NCBI GenBank assembly: GCA_026981985.1
Contig: JALSHZ010000012.1
Span: 1 to 32,280, forward strand
Direction: 5' to 3'
DNA: 32,280 nt
Source: Gammaproteobacteria bacterium
GTDB taxonomy: Bacteria > Pseudomonadota > Gammaproteobacteria > UWMA-0217
A program made the position numbers and the translations under genes. The notes beneath the pieces are model-generated. The model did no database searches. It was given only the letters and a program-made list of their open reading frames with translations, and was not told where the DNA came from. Position 1 is the first letter of the stretch; each line of letters opens with the position of its first letter. Shown here piece after piece: positions 30,835 to 32,280 of the stretch.

Positions 30835-32280
30835 CTATCGCTCTGGCTTCACCTCTTCAAACACCATCTTGTTGAAGTTTTGGTCAGCAGACCAACGTGG
30901 CTCCTCGTTTTCATCATCCGCATCCTCCCCATCATCATCCGCATCCTCCCCATCTTCATCCTCAATCGACTGATCGAGTACCGGCAGTGGATCGAGATTA
31001 CGCCAGGCCGGCGACGCCAGTAGCAGGGAAGTGAGTAGCGAGCCTGAGCGCAATATCCACAGAATCGTACCCAGGGTAAAACCGGTGGCGGCGGTGTAAC
31101 TGATAGTGCGCAGCACCACATCCTGCGCATCGGTTGCTTCGGTATCGAAGTTATCCTCGAACTGCGGCAAGCTGACAGAGAAATACTGCCGATAGCGATC
31201 CGCATGGTCATTGTCGGCATCGGGTTGCGCCGCGAACAACGCCTGATGCTGTGCGCTCCAATTCAGTGTGAGCCGCACATCCGTCATCGCCGCCAGTTCG
31301 ACCTGCCTGAGCGTATTGTTGTGCGTCTCAGTGCCGGGGTTCACCACCGGTGCCCAAGATAATGGCTGCATATCATCGAGCGCCTCGGCCCGCAGCACCC
31401 GCTCGTCGTCCAGCAGCAGGCTCAGGCCATCGAAACGACCCTGTGGCGCAGGGGCCTGCGCCTGTGTGACCACCTTGGCCGCCGCGACGACCACCGAAGC
31501 CCCCGCGTTCGAAGTTGGTGTTTCCGGCAACTCGGGTGCTGGTGCAATCGGTGCCGCAACCGACAACACAATCTGCGCATCCACCGCATTGCTATCGAGG
31601 CGACTGCCCGCCTCACCGGTCACCAGCGTCATCACCACCTCCCCGGCGAAACCCGGCGCCGGCACATACACCAAAGACTCGAAAGCCGCATTGATCGCTG
31701 CTGTCGTCCCCGTCAACGTCAAGGTGGCGGTATTGAGCCCCTCGGTACTGTCCAGACCCTCCACCGCATTGATCAGCAGCGTCCCGCTACTGACATTGAT
31801 CACCAGCGTCTGTACCTGATGTGCCTCATCCAGATCCTCGATCGCCAGATTCAGATCCTCGAAGCGAATCGCATTGTTCATCAACGCATCGAGTGTCTCT
31901 GGCGCCACCACCAGCGGCGCATCATCGACCCCGCGCACATCGATCTGCAACTGCCCGATCGGCGTACTCAAGGCCTGACCATCGAAGACCCGGAAACCCA
32001 CTTGCGCATACAGCTCGCCAAAGGCATCGGCTTCCGGCGTGAACTGCAACAACCCTTGTTCGATATCTGCCACCGCAATACGCTGACCCGCCAAAACCGC
32101 TTCGCCATCGAGTGTCAGCCGGCCAGCCCCCGGCAACTGCGCGACCTCCACCGCCGCCAAGGCATCGCCATCGACATCGGCAAAGCCGAAATCGGCCAGC
32201 GACAGCGTCAGCGTCGTATCTTCATCCATCGACACCGTCCCATCGAGCGCCAGCGGCGCATCGTTGACCGGCAGCACATC
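30835..32280 (-). CDS. C-terminal part of a large cadherin-like/tandem-repeat surface protein (partial)
   Basis: The frame is open to the right edge, so the N-terminus lies outside the window. About 481 residues are visible. One cadherin-like repeat (VNDAPLALDG, DEDTTLTLSLADF, DVDGDAL, then GLLQFTPEADAFG and FRVFDGQ) is followed by VDDAPLVV and a second domain with LVYVPAPGFAGEV. A Pro/Ala linker leads to a conserved-looking end with one hydrophobic segment (TGFTLGTILWILRSGSLLTSLLLA) and PAWRNLDPLPVL, then an acidic tail. This end occurs in giant repeat proteins of sulfur and aquatic bacteria and may anchor or mark them for export. Adhesion is the likely role, by family. A 21-base tandem duplication lies in the acidic tail. 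Confidence 0.85.
   Translation of the reverse strand, partial: DVLPVNDAPLALDGTVSMDEDTTLTLSLADFGFADVDGDALAAVEVAQLPGAGRLTLDGEAVLAGQRIAVADIEQGLLQFTPEADAFGELYAQVGFRVFDGQALSTPIGQLQIDVRGVDDAPLVVAPETLDALMNNAIRFEDLNLAIEDLDEAHQVQTLVINVSSGTLLINAVEGLDSTEGLNTATLTLTGTTAAINAAFESLVYVPAPGFAGEVVMTLVTGEAGSRLDSNAVDAQIVLSVAAPIAPAPELPETPTSNAGASVVVAAAKVVTQAQAPAPQGRFDGLSLLLDDERVLRAEALDDMQPLSWAPVVNPGTETHNNTLRQVELAAMTDVRLTLNWSAQHQALFAAQPDADNDHADRYRQYFSVSLPQFEDNFDTEATDAQDVVLRTISYTAATGFTLGTILWILRSGSLLTSLLLASPAWRNLDPLPVLDQSIEDEDGEDADDDGEDADDENEEPRWSADQNFNKMVFEEVKPER
30911..30952. repeat. 21-bp perfect tandem duplication in the acidic tail of the surface protein
   Basis: The 21 bases at 30911-30931 are repeated exactly at 30932-30952, with a partial third copy after. 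The unit encodes Gly-Glu-Asp-Ala-Asp-Asp-Asp on the minus strand, so copy number changes keep the reading frame and only lengthen the acidic tail. Confidence 0.9.

Overview
The window reads as a chromosome segment of a moderately GC-rich gammaproteobacterium, probably one with sulfur oxidation capacity. MnmC, TcdA, PEP carboxylase and a PreP-type M16 protease are core genes of that class. A flavocytochrome c sulfide dehydrogenase flavoprotein with a cytochrome c partner points to sulfide oxidation (compare Chromatiales and relatives). No tRNA, rRNA, CRISPR array, transposase or prophage gene was recognised. Species assignment is not possible from the sequence alone.

Layout. (1) 0.2-8.9 kb, mostly minus strand: mnmC, a lipid-anchored or membrane-anchored SGNH-like protein, a plus-strand pair of overlapping permease-like membrane proteins, then the tight group ppc-tcdA-membrane protein. 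(2) 8.9-9.9 kb: about 1 kb without a credible gene, filled with several unrelated palindromic and dispersed repeats. (3) 9.9-11.0 kb: a frameshifted LbtU-like outer-membrane porin preceded by a good candidate Fur box. (4) 11.3-17.0 kb, minus strand: an overlapping four-gene heavy-metal RND operon (TolC-like, adaptor, CzcA-type pump, DUF3240). (5) 17.2-19.6 kb, plus strand: a lipoprotein combining Ca-binding-type Asp repeats with a monoheme cytochrome c domain, directly followed by an FccB-type flavoprotein. (6) 19.8-26.7 kb: PepSY protein, response regulator, histidine kinase, DUF4405 membrane protein and an OprC/NosA-type copper TonB receptor on the plus strand, facing a DUF2202 ferritin-like lipoprotein and a small Gly/Met/Arg-tailed secreted protein on the minus strand. 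(7) 27-30 kb: PreP-like metalloprotease. (8) 30.1-30.8 kb: tandem 108-bp repeats and a truncated nhaB remnant. (9) 30.8 kb to the right edge: the C-terminal end of a large cadherin-like repeat surface protein that continues beyond the window.

How the parts may work together. Regions 4 to 6 look like a metal and sulfide redox island. Export of divalent metals is supplied by the RND operon, whose pump lacks the Met triad of CusA. Copper uptake is supplied by the TonB receptor, which keeps both halves of the OprC copper site (CxxxM and HxM). Upstream of that receptor lie two tandem copies of a small palindrome that could be operators for the adjacent two-component system (inference). The most unusual gene pair is the Asp-repeat cytochrome c lipoprotein with the FccB-type flavoprotein: it suggests a sulfide-oxidising flavocytochrome c tethered to a membrane through a calcium-binding stalk.

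Repeats are a second theme. The 108-bp unit at 30.2 kb has an inverted relative at 2.3 kb and a fragment at 11.2 kb, and a separate repeat links the first 180 bases with 9.7 kb.
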